Assembly: GCF_026625725.1 (NCBI RefSeq)
Contig: NZ_CP113060.1
Location: forward strand, 3,664,001 to 3,728,000
Source: Pseudomonas sp. SL4(2022)
Lineage (GTDB): Bacteria; Pseudomonadota; Gammaproteobacteria; Pseudomonadales; Pseudomonadaceae
Length of the DNA: 64,000 nt
Direction: 5' to 3'
Below the pieces are notes generated by a model. The model did not search any database and had not been told where the DNA came from. It saw only the letters and a list, made by a program, of their open reading frames with translations. Shown piece after piece: positions 31,168 to 40,261 of the stretch; the first letter of the stretch is position 1; every line of letters starts with the position of its first letter. The position numbers and the translations under genes are program-made.

Positions 31168-32202
31168 CTATTCAGTGCGAGTCTTGCGCTTGCTGACGAG
31201 TTCACTCGCGCGGGCGCGCAATTGTCCGCAGCCGCCATCAATATCCTGGCCGGCCGAGTTGCGCACTTTGGTCAGCACGCCACGGCTGTGCAGGTAGCGC
31301 ACGATCTGCACGATACGGTCACCCTCGGGGCGCTGAAACGCATCCGCTTCCAGACTGTTGTAGGGAATCAGGTTCATGATCGCGTACTTGCCCTTCAATA
31401 AACGCAGGATGCCATCCATTTCCGCCTGGCTGTCGTTGATGCCCTTGAGCAGTGTCCACTGATACTGAATGGGGTAATCGATCTGTCGGGCATAGGCTTC
31501 GCCCAGCTCGACCAACTCTTCAGGGTCGATACGCGGCGCGCGCGGCAGCAGCGTCTGGCGTAGTTCAGCATTGGTGGTATGCAGCGAAAGCGCCAGGGCC
31601 GGCTTGATCTGCTGCTGCGGCAAACGCTCGAACACCCGTGGATCGCCGACGGTGGAAAACACCAGATTACGCTGGCCGATACCGCCCTCGGTGCCGAGCA
31701 GATTGATCGCTTCGAGCACGTTATCAAGGTTGTGCGCCGGCTCACCCATGCCCATAAACACCACCTTTTTCACTGCGCGAAAGCGCCGCGCCAGGGCCAC
31801 CTGGGCGACAATCTCGGCGGTGCTCAGCTGGCGCAGCAGGCCGCTCTTGCCGGTCATGCAGAACACGCAGCCCACTGCGCAACCCACCTGGCTGGAGACG
31901 CACAGGCCATCGCGCGGCAGCAGCACGCTTTCCACCATCTGCTTGTCGGCCAACTCCACCAGCAAGCGTGCCGACCCGTCCGTTGCCGAGTGCTCGGAGC
32001 TGAGGCGCGCCAGTCCATCGAGTTCGCTGCTGATTTCGGGCAGAGCATTGCGCACTGCCAGTGGCAGAAAGTTCTCGGTCTTCTGGTTTCGCGTACCGGT
32101 GTCCAGCGGCATCCCGCGCAGCCAGGCACGGGTAATACGCCCGATGTGCATGGGTTTGGCACCGAGGTCGGTCAGGCGTTGCTGAAATTCGTGAATATGC
32201 AT
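31168..32202 (-). CDS. RlmN/Cfr-family radical SAM RNA methyltransferase (paralogue)
   Basis: A 344-residue radical SAM protein with the RlmN-type cluster motif CAVGCVFCMTG (CX3CX2C), preceded by GLCVSSQVG, and followed by VFMGMGEPAHNLDNVLEAI. The methyl-carrying cysteine region near the C-terminus reads VRNSAGQDIDGGCGQL. It is shorter at the N-terminus than canonical RlmN and lacks its usual start, so it is probably the second RlmN-like protein of pseudomonads (PA1839 in P. aeruginosa as I recall, near cysI) and not the main 23S A2503 methylase. Target RNA is unproven. It is convergent with the hydrolase gene and divergent from the DUF1883 gene. Confidence 0.85.
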   Translation of the reverse strand: MHIHEFQQRLTDLGAKPMHIGRITRAWLRGMPLDTGTRNQKTENFLPLAVRNALPEISSELDGLARLSSEHSATDGSARLLVELADKQMVESVLLPRDGLCVSSQVGCAVGCVFCMTGKSGLLRQLSTAEIVAQVALARRFRAVKKVVFMGMGEPAHNLDNVLEAINLLGTEGGIGQRNLVFSTVGDPRVFERLPQQQIKPALALSLHTTNAELRQTLLPRAPRIDPEELVELGEAYARQIDYPIQYQWTLLKGINDSQAEMDGILRLLKGKYAIMNLIPYNSLEADAFQRPEGDRIVQIVRYLHSRGVLTKVRNSAGQDIDGGCGQLRARASELVSKRKTRTE

Positions 32203-32357
32203 GGGGCGCGCATGCTACCACCGGCCAGGTTGCGGTGGTATGCGTTGAGATGGACAAGCATCGGATGCGCATACAAAACGACTAGCCTTTGCTCAAGCCG
32301 CGCCGGGCACTCATACTGGCAACCTGATTGGCCTGACCCAGCTGTGCGGAGCGGTAA

Positions 32358-32660
32358 ATGAAATTTATACACCAGCGCGAACACCTCAACGAAGACGATA
32401 TCGTCGTGATCGAGTGTTCGCAGACCTGCAACATTCGCCTGATGAGTGATGCCAACTTCCGCAGTTTTAAAAATGGCGGTCGGCATACCTACCACGGTGG
32501 CGCATTCGACACCTTCCCAGCGAAGATCACTGTGCCTAGCAGCGGCTTCTGGAATATCACGATCGACACCGTGACTCGCCGTGCCATCAGCGTGACGCGC
32601 AAGCCGACACTCAAACATTCGATCAAGATCATTCGCAAGTCGACCTCGCGCCTGAGCTGA
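32358..32660 (+). CDS. DUF1883 domain protein
   Basis: A 100-residue small protein matching the DUF1883 pattern: MKFIHQREHLNEDDIVVIEC at the N-terminus, a central NFRSFKNGGRHTYHGGAFD, and SGFWNITIDTVTRRAISVTR. The family is mostly beta-strand and of unknown function. It occurs alone or fused to TIR domains in other bacteria. Its start has GAGCGG nearby. It ends before a strong bidirectional terminator. Confidence 0.82.
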   Translation: MKFIHQREHLNEDDIVVIECSQTCNIRLMSDANFRSFKNGGRHTYHGGAFDTFPAKITVPSSGFWNITIDTVTRRAISVTRKPTLKHSIKIIRKSTSRLS

Positions 32661-32680
32661 GCGCTGCTTGAGCGGTTTTG

Positions 32681-32715
32681 CATAAAAAAGCCCGCATCAC
32701 AGCGGGCTTTTTTAT
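32681..32715. terminator. Bidirectional terminator
   Basis: AAAAAAGCCCGC (32684-32695) pairs with GCGGGCTTTTTT (32702-32713) around ATCACA; CAT and ATG extend the pairing. It serves the convergent DUF1883 and EamA genes. Confidence 0.9.
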
Positions 32716-32741
32716 GCGGTTTTTCCTGACCCAAGCTGGCA

Positions 32742-33635
32742 TCAAGCGGGTTTTCCGGCTGTCGGGCGAACCACCAGCCACAGGGCGATGGCGATCAGTA
32801 CTCCGCCATACAGGTAGGCCCAGGACAGCGGCTCATCGAGCAGCAAGGCGCCCCAGAGTACGCCGAAGGGCGGGATCAGGAAGGTGGTGGTGCTGGCCCT
32901 GATCGGTCCGATATCACTGAGCAGGCGGAAATACAGCACGTAGGCGAATGCTGTACAGATAAAGCCCAGCCCGGCCAGCGAAAGCCAGACCTCCAGCCCG
33001 CCCCAGCTGGCTGGTGCCTGCATCACCAGGGAGCCGGCAAACCAGGGCAGCAGAAACAGGCTGGCACCACACAGGCTGGCGAAGGCCGTCAGGCGATTGT
33101 CCAGACCGCCTTGCTGGCCAATCCAGCGGCGGGTGAGAAAACCGGCAACGCCATAGCAGGCGGTCGCCACCAGGCAGGCGGCCGCGCCCAGCAGCAGATT
33201 AAGGTCGAATTCCACCGGGCCGGTGCGGGTCAGCACCGCCACCCCGAACAGACCGATGGCCACGCCGACCGCCTTACTCAGGGTCAGGGCTTCGGCGAAG
33301 AACAGCATGCCGATCAGGACGCCCATCATAGGGGTGGTGGCATTGAAAATCGCCGAATAGCCGGCCGGCAGTACCAGCGCGGCCATGCAATACATGGCCG
33401 AGGGCAGGCCGGCGTTGATCACACCAAGCATCAGGCAGTGCTTGAGCTTGCCACTGAAGTCCCAGCGCACGCGCATCAGCAGGAGAATCACCAGCAGGCC
33501 GAGCATGCCCAGGCTGGCGCGGAAAAACGCGGTCGGCATGCTGCCCAGTACCGGCGCGATGATGCGCATGAAGAGAAAGCTGGCACCCCAGATGGCAGCA
33601 AGCAATAGCAGACGGATCAGGTCAGCAAGACGCAC
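32742..33635 (-). CDS. EamA/DMT-superfamily transporter
   Basis: A 297-residue inner-membrane protein with about ten spans in two EamA halves. The first half has LLLLAAIWGASFLFMRIIAP and AALVLPAGYSAIFNATTPMM, the second FICTAFAYVLYFRLLSDIGP with STTTFLIPPFGVLWGALLL. These are typical drug/metabolite transporters; the substrate is unknown. I moved the start from GTG 33647 to GTG 33635 because GGAG lies six bases before the latter. It is convergent with DUF1883 and divergent from aceK. Confidence 0.85.
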   Translation of the reverse strand: MRLADLIRLLLLAAIWGASFLFMRIIAPVLGSMPTAFFRASLGMLGLLVILLLMRVRWDFSGKLKHCLMLGVINAGLPSAMYCMAALVLPAGYSAIFNATTPMMGVLIGMLFFAEALTLSKAVGVAIGLFGVAVLTRTGPVEFDLNLLLGAAACLVATACYGVAGFLTRRWIGQQGGLDNRLTAFASLCGASLFLLPWFAGSLVMQAPASWGGLEVWLSLAGLGFICTAFAYVLYFRLLSDIGPIRASTTTFLIPPFGVLWGALLLDEPLSWAYLYGGVLIAIALWLVVRPTAGKPA

Positions 33636-33837
33636 AACAGACTCCACGACAGCGAAACAGGCCGAGCAGTGTTGCCGGGAGCGTCTGCCAAGGCAATCCG
33701 AAATACGCCTTCAAAGTACTGAACTGGCAATATTTCCTTGTAGATAAGCGTCTATCCATGCATTGCCGGCTTTTACTTGGCGCGGCCACTGGATAAGCTC
33801 GGCGGATTATCCGCATTTCTTCTGTAGGGGTTCGTTT

Positions 33838-35568
33838 ATGCCACAACAATGGCCGGCCAGCGCGATTGCCGCACTTATCCTCGAAGGCTTCGACGATTAC
33901 CGCGAGCAGTTCCGGCAGATTACCAACGGGGCGCGGGTGCGTTTCGAACAGGCCCAGTGGCAGGAGATCCAGCAGGCATCTGCGGCCCGGATTGCCTTGT
34001 ATGAAGAATATGTCACGGCGGTCAGCGAGCGCCTGCGCAAGGCCTATGAAGCGGACGTGCTGCTGGATGTGGAACAGTGGCCGCTGGTCAAGTCGGCCTA
34101 TATCGCCCTGATCGACCTGCGCTACGACGATGAACTGGCGGAAACCTGGTTCAACTCGATCTTCTGCGGCCTGTTCAGCCATGATCAGATCAACGACGGC
34201 TGCATGTTCATCCACACCACCCGCCCGGCTCTGCGGGTCAATGAGCGCGCCCCGCAAACCCGCGTGTACGAGCCCAAGGGCGATGTAGAGCCGGCTCTGC
34301 GGCAGATCTTCGAAGATTTCAGTTTCGAAGTCGGCTACGAGAACCTTGAGCGTGACCTCGCGCGCCTGCTCAAGCAATTGCGCGACAGCCTGCCGGACTG
34401 GGTGTGCAAGGACCCTGATCTGCGCATCGAGTTGTTCGCTTCGCGCCTGTACCGCAACAAGGGTGCCTATCTGGTGGGGCGTATCTACACCCGCGACGAG
34501 CAATGGCCGCTGGTGATTCCGTTGCTGCACCGCGAAGGGCAGGGGATTCAGATCGATGCGCTGATTACCGACGAAGCCGAAGTGTCGATCATCTTCTCCT
34601 TTACCCGTTCCTACTTCATGGTGCGGGTCGGCTATCCGGCGGAGTTCGTCGGCTTCCTCAAACGCATCCTACCGGGCAAGCACATTGCCGAGCTGTACAC
34701 CTCGATCGGTTTCTACAAGCACGGCAAGTCGGAGTTCTACCGCTCGCTGATCAACCACCTGGCCACCACCGACGACAAGTTCGTCATGGCCCCGGGGGTG
34801 CGTGGCATGGTGATGAGCGTATTCACCCTGCCGGGCTTCAACACCGTGTTCAAGATCATCAAGGACCGCTTCTCACCCTCGAAGAACGTCGACCGCGCCA
34901 CGGTGATTGAGAAGTACCGCCTGGTGAAAACCGTCGACCGGGTAGGGCGTATGGCTGACACCCAGGAATTTGCCGATTTCCGCTTCCCATTAAGCAAGTT
35001 CGACCCCGAGTGCCTGGCGGAGCTGCTGGAAGTAGCGCCGTCCACCGTCGAGGTCAATGGCGACACGGTGCTGGTGCGCCACTGCTGGACAGAACGGCGC
35101 ATGACCCCGCTCAACCTGTATGTGGAAAGTGCCAGCGAAGCTCAGGTGCGCGAGGCGCTGGACGACTACGGCCTGGCGATCAAGCAGTTGGCGGCAGCAA
35201 ACATCTTTCCCGGCGACATGCTGCTGAAGAACTTCGGCGTTACCCGCCACGGCCGTGTGGTGTTCTACGACTACGACGAGATCTGCTTCCTCACCGAAGC
35301 CAACTTTCGACGCATTCCGCCACCGCGCTACCCCGAGGATGAAATGTCCTCCGAACCCTGGTATTCGGTGGCCCCTCTGGATGTGTTCCCCGAGGAGTTT
35401 CCGCCGTTCCTGTTTGCCGATATCAAGCAGCGCAAGTTGTTCAGCGAACTGCATGGCGACCTGTATGACGCCGATTACTGGAAGAGCCTGCAGGAGGCCA
35501 TTCGTGCCGGCAAGGTGATCGACGTATTCCCCTATCGGCGCAAGGATCAGGCCGACAAGGAGTATTGA
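33838..35568 (+). CDS. aceK: Isocitrate dehydrogenase kinase/phosphatase
   Basis: A 576-residue bifunctional enzyme that phosphorylates and dephosphorylates isocitrate dehydrogenase to split carbon between the TCA cycle and the glyoxylate shunt. The N-terminal regulatory half carries [20 protein letters not shown]. The kinase-type half shows [19 protein letters not shown] (ATP loop), [13 protein letters not shown] with the ATP-binding lysine, and the catalytic [20 protein letters not shown] with [10 protein letters not shown]. Length is as in E. coli (578). The start ATG 33838 agrees with family N-termini. It lies away from aceA and aceB, as usual in pseudomonads. Its stop almost overlaps the next gene, a TonB receptor, which is an unusual partner. 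Confidence 0.95.
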   Translation: MPQQWPASAIAALILEGFDDYREQFRQITNGARVRFEQAQWQEIQQASAARIALYEEYVTAVSERLRKAYEADVLLDVEQWPLVKSAYIALIDLRYDDELAETWFNSIFCGLFSHDQINDGCMFIHTTRPALRVNERAPQTRVYEPKGDVEPALRQIFEDFSFEVGYENLERDLARLLKQLRDSLPDWVCKDPDLRIELFASRLYRNKGAYLVGRIYTRDEQWPLVIPLLHREGQGIQIDALITDEAEVSIIFSFTRSYFMVRVGYPAEFVGFLKRILPGKHIAELYTSIGFYKHGKSEFYRSLINHLATTDDKFVMAPGVRGMVMSVFTLPGFNTVFKIIKDRFSPSKNVDRATVIEKYRLVKTVDRVGRMADTQEFADFRFPLSKFDPECLAELLEVAPSTVEVNGDTVLVRHCWTERRMTPLNLYVESASEAQVREALDDYGLAIKQLAAANIFPGDMLLKNFGVTRHGRVVFYDYDEICFLTEANFRRIPPPRYPEDEMSSEPWYSVAPLDVFPEEFPPFLFADIKQRKLFSELHGDLYDADYWKSLQEAIRAGKVIDVFPYRRKDQADKEY

Positions 35569-35573
35569 GCCGC

Positions 35574-37613
35574 GTGCGTGTTGCCTGTGCCGCACTGACT
35601 GCCGGGCTGTGGCTACTGGCGGAGCGCCCAGAGCTGCTGGCGGCCGAGGTCGAGGCGACGGCGGTAGAACTCTCGCCGCTGCTGATTACCAGCCCGCGTA
35701 GCCATGTGCGCTGGCTGAGTACGCCTGCTGCGGTAACCGTGGTTGACGCATCGACCACCCAGGGTGAGCAGTCCCTCGCCCTGGGTGCCTGGCTGGCCCG
35801 CGTGCCCGGCGTGTTTAGCCTCAACCGCTACAACCTGGCTCAAGGGCTGCGTCCGGCCATTCGCGGTTTTGGCGCGCGAAGTAATTTTGGTGTGCGTGGG
35901 ATTCGGGTACTGGTCGACGGTGTGCCCCTGACCATGCCGGATGGCCAGACTGAACTCGATGGCCTCGACCTTGGCCTGGTCGAGCGTATGGAGGTGCTGC
36001 GCGGCCCCGCCTCAGTGCTGTATGGCAATGCCGCTGGCGGCATACTGGTCATCGACACCCGCGAGCCGCCAAGTCTGCCGTCCATGCAGCTGGACCTGAG
36101 CGCAGCCGGGTTAGGTTATCAGCGCTGGCGTGGTGAGTTGGGCGGCAGTGATGGCAATCTGGGTGGTCTGCTGGCCTTCAACAGCAGCCAGCTGGACGGT
36201 TACCGTGAGCACAGCCGCGCGCAGACCAACAGCCTGACCGGCAAGCTGCGCTGGTATGCGCCTAACGGCCAACTGCGCTTAAGCGTCAATGCCATCGACA
36301 ACCGCGCTGAAGACCCAGGTGGCCTGACGGCAGCTGAAGTCAAGGCAGATCGCCGCCAGGCGGCAGCCGGCAACCTGCGCTTTGATGCTGATGAATATAT
36401 CCGCCAGCAACGCCTTGGCTTGGTCTGGGAGGGTTATGGCGCGGGAGCTGACCAGTATCAGCTGCGCAGTTACCTGGGGCATCGCGAGTTTGGCAACCGC
36501 CTGGGTTTTGAGCGAAACGGGCAGACCACCTTTGAGCGCTATTTCAGCGGCGTGGGTGGACAGTACAGCCATTACCGTGATGTGGCCGGTCTGGCGCATA
36601 AACTCAGCGCCGGTTTTGACCTGGAGGCGCAGCGCGACGATCGGCTGCGCCATGACAACCTACTCGGCGAACGCGGCACGTTGCGCCAGCAACAGGAGGA
36701 GTCGGCGCTGAGTCAGGGGCTGTTTGTCGAGAATCAGATCGACCTCAGCGAGCAATGGCAGGCGGCGCTCGGGCTGCGCTACGACCGCGTGCGCCTGGCG
36801 GTGGATGATGCCTACCTGATCGATAACCGTGATGACTCTGGTTCACGGCGCCTGGCTGATTGGAATTACAGCAGCGGTTTGAGTTATCGCTTCAGCGCTC
36901 AGCAATCACTCTATGCGCGTCTGGCCAGTTCGTTCGAAACGCCCACCATCAACGAGCTGGGGAACCCCCAAGGCGCAGGCTTCAACAGCACTTTGCAACC
37001 GGCTCAGGCGTTCAGTCGTGAACTGGGCATCAAGGGGGAATGGCCTGCGCTGCGCTATGCCCTGGCGCTATACCGCATCGATCTGGAGGATGAACTGCTG
37101 GCGTTTAGCTTGCCGGCGCAACCGGGACGCAACTTTTACCGCAACGCCGGGCAATCACGGCGCGATGGTGTGGAGCTGAGCCTCGACTGGCAGCTTGCCG
37201 ATGCCTGGCGTTGGTCCCTGGCTTATGCCTACAACCGCTACCGCTTTATCGATTATCAGGCCCAGGCTGAGGATTTTTCTGGCAAGCGTGTGCCGGGTAT
37301 TCCGGCGCAGAGCCTGTTCAGTGAAGTGGCTTATGAACATCAAGACTTCTATCTGCGCCTGGGCGTCACAGCGCAGACGCAGGTCTACGCCAATGACCGA
37401 AATACTCAGTCTGCCCCTGGGCATGCCTTGCTCAGCCTGCGGCTTGGCAAACGTCTGCAGTTTGCCGAGCAAAGCCTGGAGCCTTACTTGGGCATCGATA
37501 ACCTGCTGGGGCGCGACTACTTCGACAACCTGCGTATCAATGACGGCAATGCGCGCTACTTCGAGCCAGGTCCGGGGCGCACTGTGTATGCCGGCGTGCG
37601 GGTGATGTTTTAA
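35574..37613 (+). CDS. TonB-dependent receptor, YncD/PqqU-like
   Basis: A 679-residue outer-membrane receptor. After a signal segment (VACAALTAGLWLLAERPELLA, broken here by charged residues) comes a plug domain with GLRPAIRGFGARSNFGVRGI, the PDGQTELDGLDLGL stretch and RMEVLRGPASVLYGNAAGG, then a 22-strand barrel ending in VMF with a terminal aromatic. The plug pattern around VDGVPLTMPDGQ resembles E. coli YncD, shown to take up pyrroloquinoline quinone (PqqU). Substrate by homology only. The start is uncertain: TTG 35565 would overlap the aceK stop; GTG 35574 has AAGGAG 11 bases ahead. Either way the gene appears co-transcribed with aceK. Confidence 0.85.
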   Translation: MRVACAALTAGLWLLAERPELLAAEVEATAVELSPLLITSPRSHVRWLSTPAAVTVVDASTTQGEQSLALGAWLARVPGVFSLNRYNLAQGLRPAIRGFGARSNFGVRGIRVLVDGVPLTMPDGQTELDGLDLGLVERMEVLRGPASVLYGNAAGGILVIDTREPPSLPSMQLDLSAAGLGYQRWRGELGGSDGNLGGLLAFNSSQLDGYREHSRAQTNSLTGKLRWYAPNGQLRLSVNAIDNRAEDPGGLTAAEVKADRRQAAAGNLRFDADEYIRQQRLGLVWEGYGAGADQYQLRSYLGHREFGNRLGFERNGQTTFERYFSGVGGQYSHYRDVAGLAHKLSAGFDLEAQRDDRLRHDNLLGERGTLRQQQEESALSQGLFVENQIDLSEQWQAALGLRYDRVRLAVDDAYLIDNRDDSGSRRLADWNYSSGLSYRFSAQQSLYARLASSFETPTINELGNPQGAGFNSTLQPAQAFSRELGIKGEWPALRYALALYRIDLEDELLAFSLPAQPGRNFYRNAGQSRRDGVELSLDWQLADAWRWSLAYAYNRYRFIDYQAQAEDFSGKRVPGIPAQSLFSEVAYEHQDFYLRLGVTAQTQVYANDRNTQSAPGHALLSLRLGKRLQFAEQSLEPYLGIDNLLGRDYFDNLRINDGNARYFEPGPGRTVYAGVRVMF

Positions 37614-37702
37614 CGGTTGTGCCAGCAGATTACTCAGGCCTGATCTAGGCTTGAGACAGGTGTGCATGCACCTGTCCGATGTTCCTGGCTGGAGGCAATT
37701 TC

Positions 37703-37828
37703 ATGAATACCAAGTTGCAGACTGTCTTGCTGGATCTGTTAGTTATTCTCGGCTTGCGTAGGCAACCGCAACTGCAGCCGATTCCTGTGCATAACCATGC
37801 GGTGAACCCGAAAGGCCCCCGTCACTAA
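37703..37828 (+). CDS. Small protein (41 aa) of unknown function
   Basis: An ATG at 37703 with GGAGG 7 bases upstream opens a 41-residue frame (MNTKLQTVLLDLLVILGLRR at the start, then PQLQPIPVHNHAVNPKGPRH). The N-terminal half is an amphipathic or weakly membrane-binding helix, the C-terminal half is polar and rich in Pro, His and basic residues. The ribosome site makes it credible. I have a faint sense of similar small proteins in other pseudomonads but cannot name a family. It lies 89 bases after the TonB receptor and ahead of aer. Confidence 0.55.
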   Translation: MNTKLQTVLLDLLVILGLRRQPQLQPIPVHNHAVNPKGPRH

Positions 37829-38004
37829 CCGCCCATTCACTCTGTTTATCCTCAACACAGCAGTCATGTATTTAGCTGCTGTGTCGTATTGTCTGTGAAT
37901 TGCTCCAAGTCATCATAAATACATATTCAACGGCGCATGACCTAGCGGCTTTGAGGGGCTGTGCTAGACCTAGAGTTGTAAATCGTAAAACAGGGATAGC
38001 TTCG

Positions 38005-39570
38005 ATGCGCCAGAACCTTCCAGTGACCCCGCGAGAAAGAACTTTCCCCAAGGATGAACGGCTTATTTCCACAACCGACATCAACAGCATCATTACCTAT
38101 TGCAATGATGCGTTTGTAGAAATCAGCGGCTTTACCCGCGAAGAGTTGCTGGGGCAACCCCACAATCTGGTGCGCCACCCTGATATGCCTCCCAGCGTTT
38201 TTGCTCATATGTGGGAGACCATCAAACAGGGCAAACCCTGGATGGGCATGGTCAAGAACCGTGCGAAGAATGGTGATTTTTACTGGGTCAGTGCATACGT
38301 TACGCCCATTTACGAAAATGGGCGCGTTGTGGGTTATGAGTCAGTCCGCTCAGTACCTGACGATGCCCAGAAGCGTCGTGCAGATGACTTATATAAGCGT
38401 TTGCGTGAAGGTAAATCACCGGTGCCGAAGCTTGAGTACTGGACCCTCGACATTATTCAGTCATGGCCGCTTATTCTCATTGGTCTGATTATTCTTGGGG
38501 CACACTTTGTATTGACCGATCTCTGGTTATTAGGGTTTATCGTGGCGGCCATGTTTGGTCTCGGCTCTTTTCAGCTTTACAGCAAACGCAGCCTTATACG
38601 TAGGACGCTGGCAGAACATCCCAAAGCCTTTACCAGCGCCCTCGTTGCGCTTACCTATACCGACAGTCGTGGCGCGCAAGCGCTGCTCGATATGGCCATG
38701 ATCAGCGAAGAGGCGCGTTTGCAAACAGCGCTTACACGGATCGAGGATGCCGGTAATAACGTCAAGAAACATGCCGCACGTTCTGCCGACTTGTCTCGTT
38801 CCAGCGCACAGATGCTGGATCAACAACGCACTGAGACGGATCAGTCAGCGACGGCGATCAACGAAATGGCCGCCACCATTCAAGAGGTGGCGCACAACGT
38901 GCAAAACACTTCACATGCGGCCGAAGATGCTGATCGGTTGGCCAAGCAGGGGCTGGAGTTGGCCAGTGGCAGTCTGAGTTCGATGCAGCAGATGGCCAAC
39001 GCGGTGATGGATATTGGTCAGGCTGTAAATGATTTGGCTAATTCAACACAGTCCATCGGTAGTGTGGCAGATGTAATCACCTCAATTGCTGAGCAAACCA
39101 ATCTGTTGGCATTAAATGCCGCCATCGAAGCGGCTCGGGCTGGTGAGCAAGGACGAGGTTTTGCCGTGGTAGCCGATGAGGTTCGTTCGCTGGCCTCGCG
39201 TACTCGTGAGTCCACTGAACAAATCCATCAAATAATCTCGTCGCTGCGGGCTGGTGCTGAACGTGCAGTGGTCACGGCCGGTAAAGGCGAGGAGATATCC
39301 CAGCAAAGTGTCGGTAGTGTCGAATCTGTGCGTACCGCATTGGCTGGAATAAGTGAGGCGGTAAGCCGTATTACGAGTATGAGCCAACAGATGGCTGCCG
39401 CATCCGAAGAGCAGAGCCATGTGGCTGAAGACATCAGTCGGCAGATTACTCAGATTGCCCAGCTATCTGATCGCAGTGCTGATCAAGCGCATCAGGGCGC
39501 GCAGATTGGTCAGGAACTAGAGGACATGGCTGACTACCTGCATAGCCTGGCCGAACGATTCAACCGCTGA
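38005..39570 (+). CDS. aer: Aerotaxis receptor Aer (PAS-HAMP-like-MCP)
   Basis: A 521-residue energy taxis receptor. The N-terminal PAS domain, which in Aer binds FAD, spans about residues 20-120 ([59 protein letters not shown]). A central hydrophobic pair anchors it in the membrane without a periplasmic domain ([38 protein letters not shown]). The signalling tip is [20 protein letters not shown] with [15 protein letters not shown]. Length equals P. aeruginosa Aer as I recall. I start at ATG 38005, giving [14 protein letters not shown]. It is followed 76 bases later by the DTW-domain gene. Confidence 0.92.
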   Translation: MRQNLPVTPRERTFPKDERLISTTDINSIITYCNDAFVEISGFTREELLGQPHNLVRHPDMPPSVFAHMWETIKQGKPWMGMVKNRAKNGDFYWVSAYVTPIYENGRVVGYESVRSVPDDAQKRRADDLYKRLREGKSPVPKLEYWTLDIIQSWPLILIGLIILGAHFVLTDLWLLGFIVAAMFGLGSFQLYSKRSLIRRTLAEHPKAFTSALVALTYTDSRGAQALLDMAMISEEARLQTALTRIEDAGNNVKKHAARSADLSRSSAQMLDQQRTETDQSATAINEMAATIQEVAHNVQNTSHAAEDADRLAKQGLELASGSLSSMQQMANAVMDIGQAVNDLANSTQSIGSVADVITSIAEQTNLLALNAAIEAARAGEQGRGFAVVADEVRSLASRTRESTEQIHQIISSLRAGAERAVVTAGKGEEISQQSVGSVESVRTALAGISEAVSRITSMSQQMAAASEEQSHVAEDISRQITQIAQLSDRSADQAHQGAQIGQELEDMADYLHSLAERFNR

Positions 39571-39646
39571 AGTCAGCCTCAGATCCCTGTGAGGTTGGCG
39601 CCTCCGAATAGTGTCTGTGGCACACTGCGTGGCAGAGGAGAACACC

Positions 39647-40255
39647 ATGCCACGCCTGCAATGCCCGCGCTGTACCCGTCCAAGCAATCGCTGCCTCTGT
39701 GCGCTGATTCCCCATTTGCCGAGCCGTACTCGGGTGTTGATATTGCAGCACCCGAGTGAGGTGCAGCATGCACTTAACACGGCACGTCTGGCTGTATTGG
39801 GATTGACCAATGCTGAGTTGTGGGTAGGTGAAGTGTTCGACGCGCTGCCTGCGTTGCTCAAGCAGCCTGGCTATCGTGCCTGCCTCTTGTTCCCTGGAGA
39901 GCAGGCCGAGGCATTATTGCCGTTTGCCGAACAGAGCCATGACATCCCGTTACTTTTGGTAGTGCCTGATGGCACCTGGCGTAAGGCTCGTAAACTGTTG
40001 CACCTGAACCCGCTTCTGGCAGCTTTGCCGCGGGTGATGTTGCCGCCGGGGCTGCAGTCGCGCTATCGCTTGCGTAAAGCGCCCATGCCAGGGGCGATAT
40101 CGACTATCGAAGCGATTGTGTCAGCGCTCAACATTATTGAGGCGCCCAGTTGTTTCGATACACTGCTTGCGCCATTCGAGGCGTTGATCGAGGGACAGAT
40201 CCAGGCGATGGGTGAGCACACCTTTCAGCGTAACCATGCTGATGCGGCGGGCTAA
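39647..40255 (+). CDS. DTW-domain protein, probable tRNA-uridine aminocarboxypropyltransferase (TapT-like)
   Basis: A 202-residue protein with an N-terminal zinc-type cysteine motif (CPRCTRPSNRCLC, CX2CX6CXC) and the DTW core: ILQHPSEVQHALNTARLAVL and PDGTWRKARKLLHLNP. E. coli TapT (YfiP), a DTW protein, makes acp3U at position 47 of tRNA from S-adenosylmethionine, and this protein has the same domain order. The start is ATG 39647 with AGAGGAG six bases upstream. The variation DGTW in place of a plain DTW spacing fits the family pattern D-x-T-W. It is convergent with the type I secretion operon, with only six bases between stops. Confidence 0.85.
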   Translation: MPRLQCPRCTRPSNRCLCALIPHLPSRTRVLILQHPSEVQHALNTARLAVLGLTNAELWVGEVFDALPALLKQPGYRACLLFPGEQAEALLPFAEQSHDIPLLLVVPDGTWRKARKLLHLNPLLAALPRVMLPPGLQSRYRLRKAPMPGAISTIEAIVSALNIIEAPSCFDTLLAPFEALIEGQIQAMGEHTFQRNHADAAG

Positions 40256-40261
40256 GTGTCC

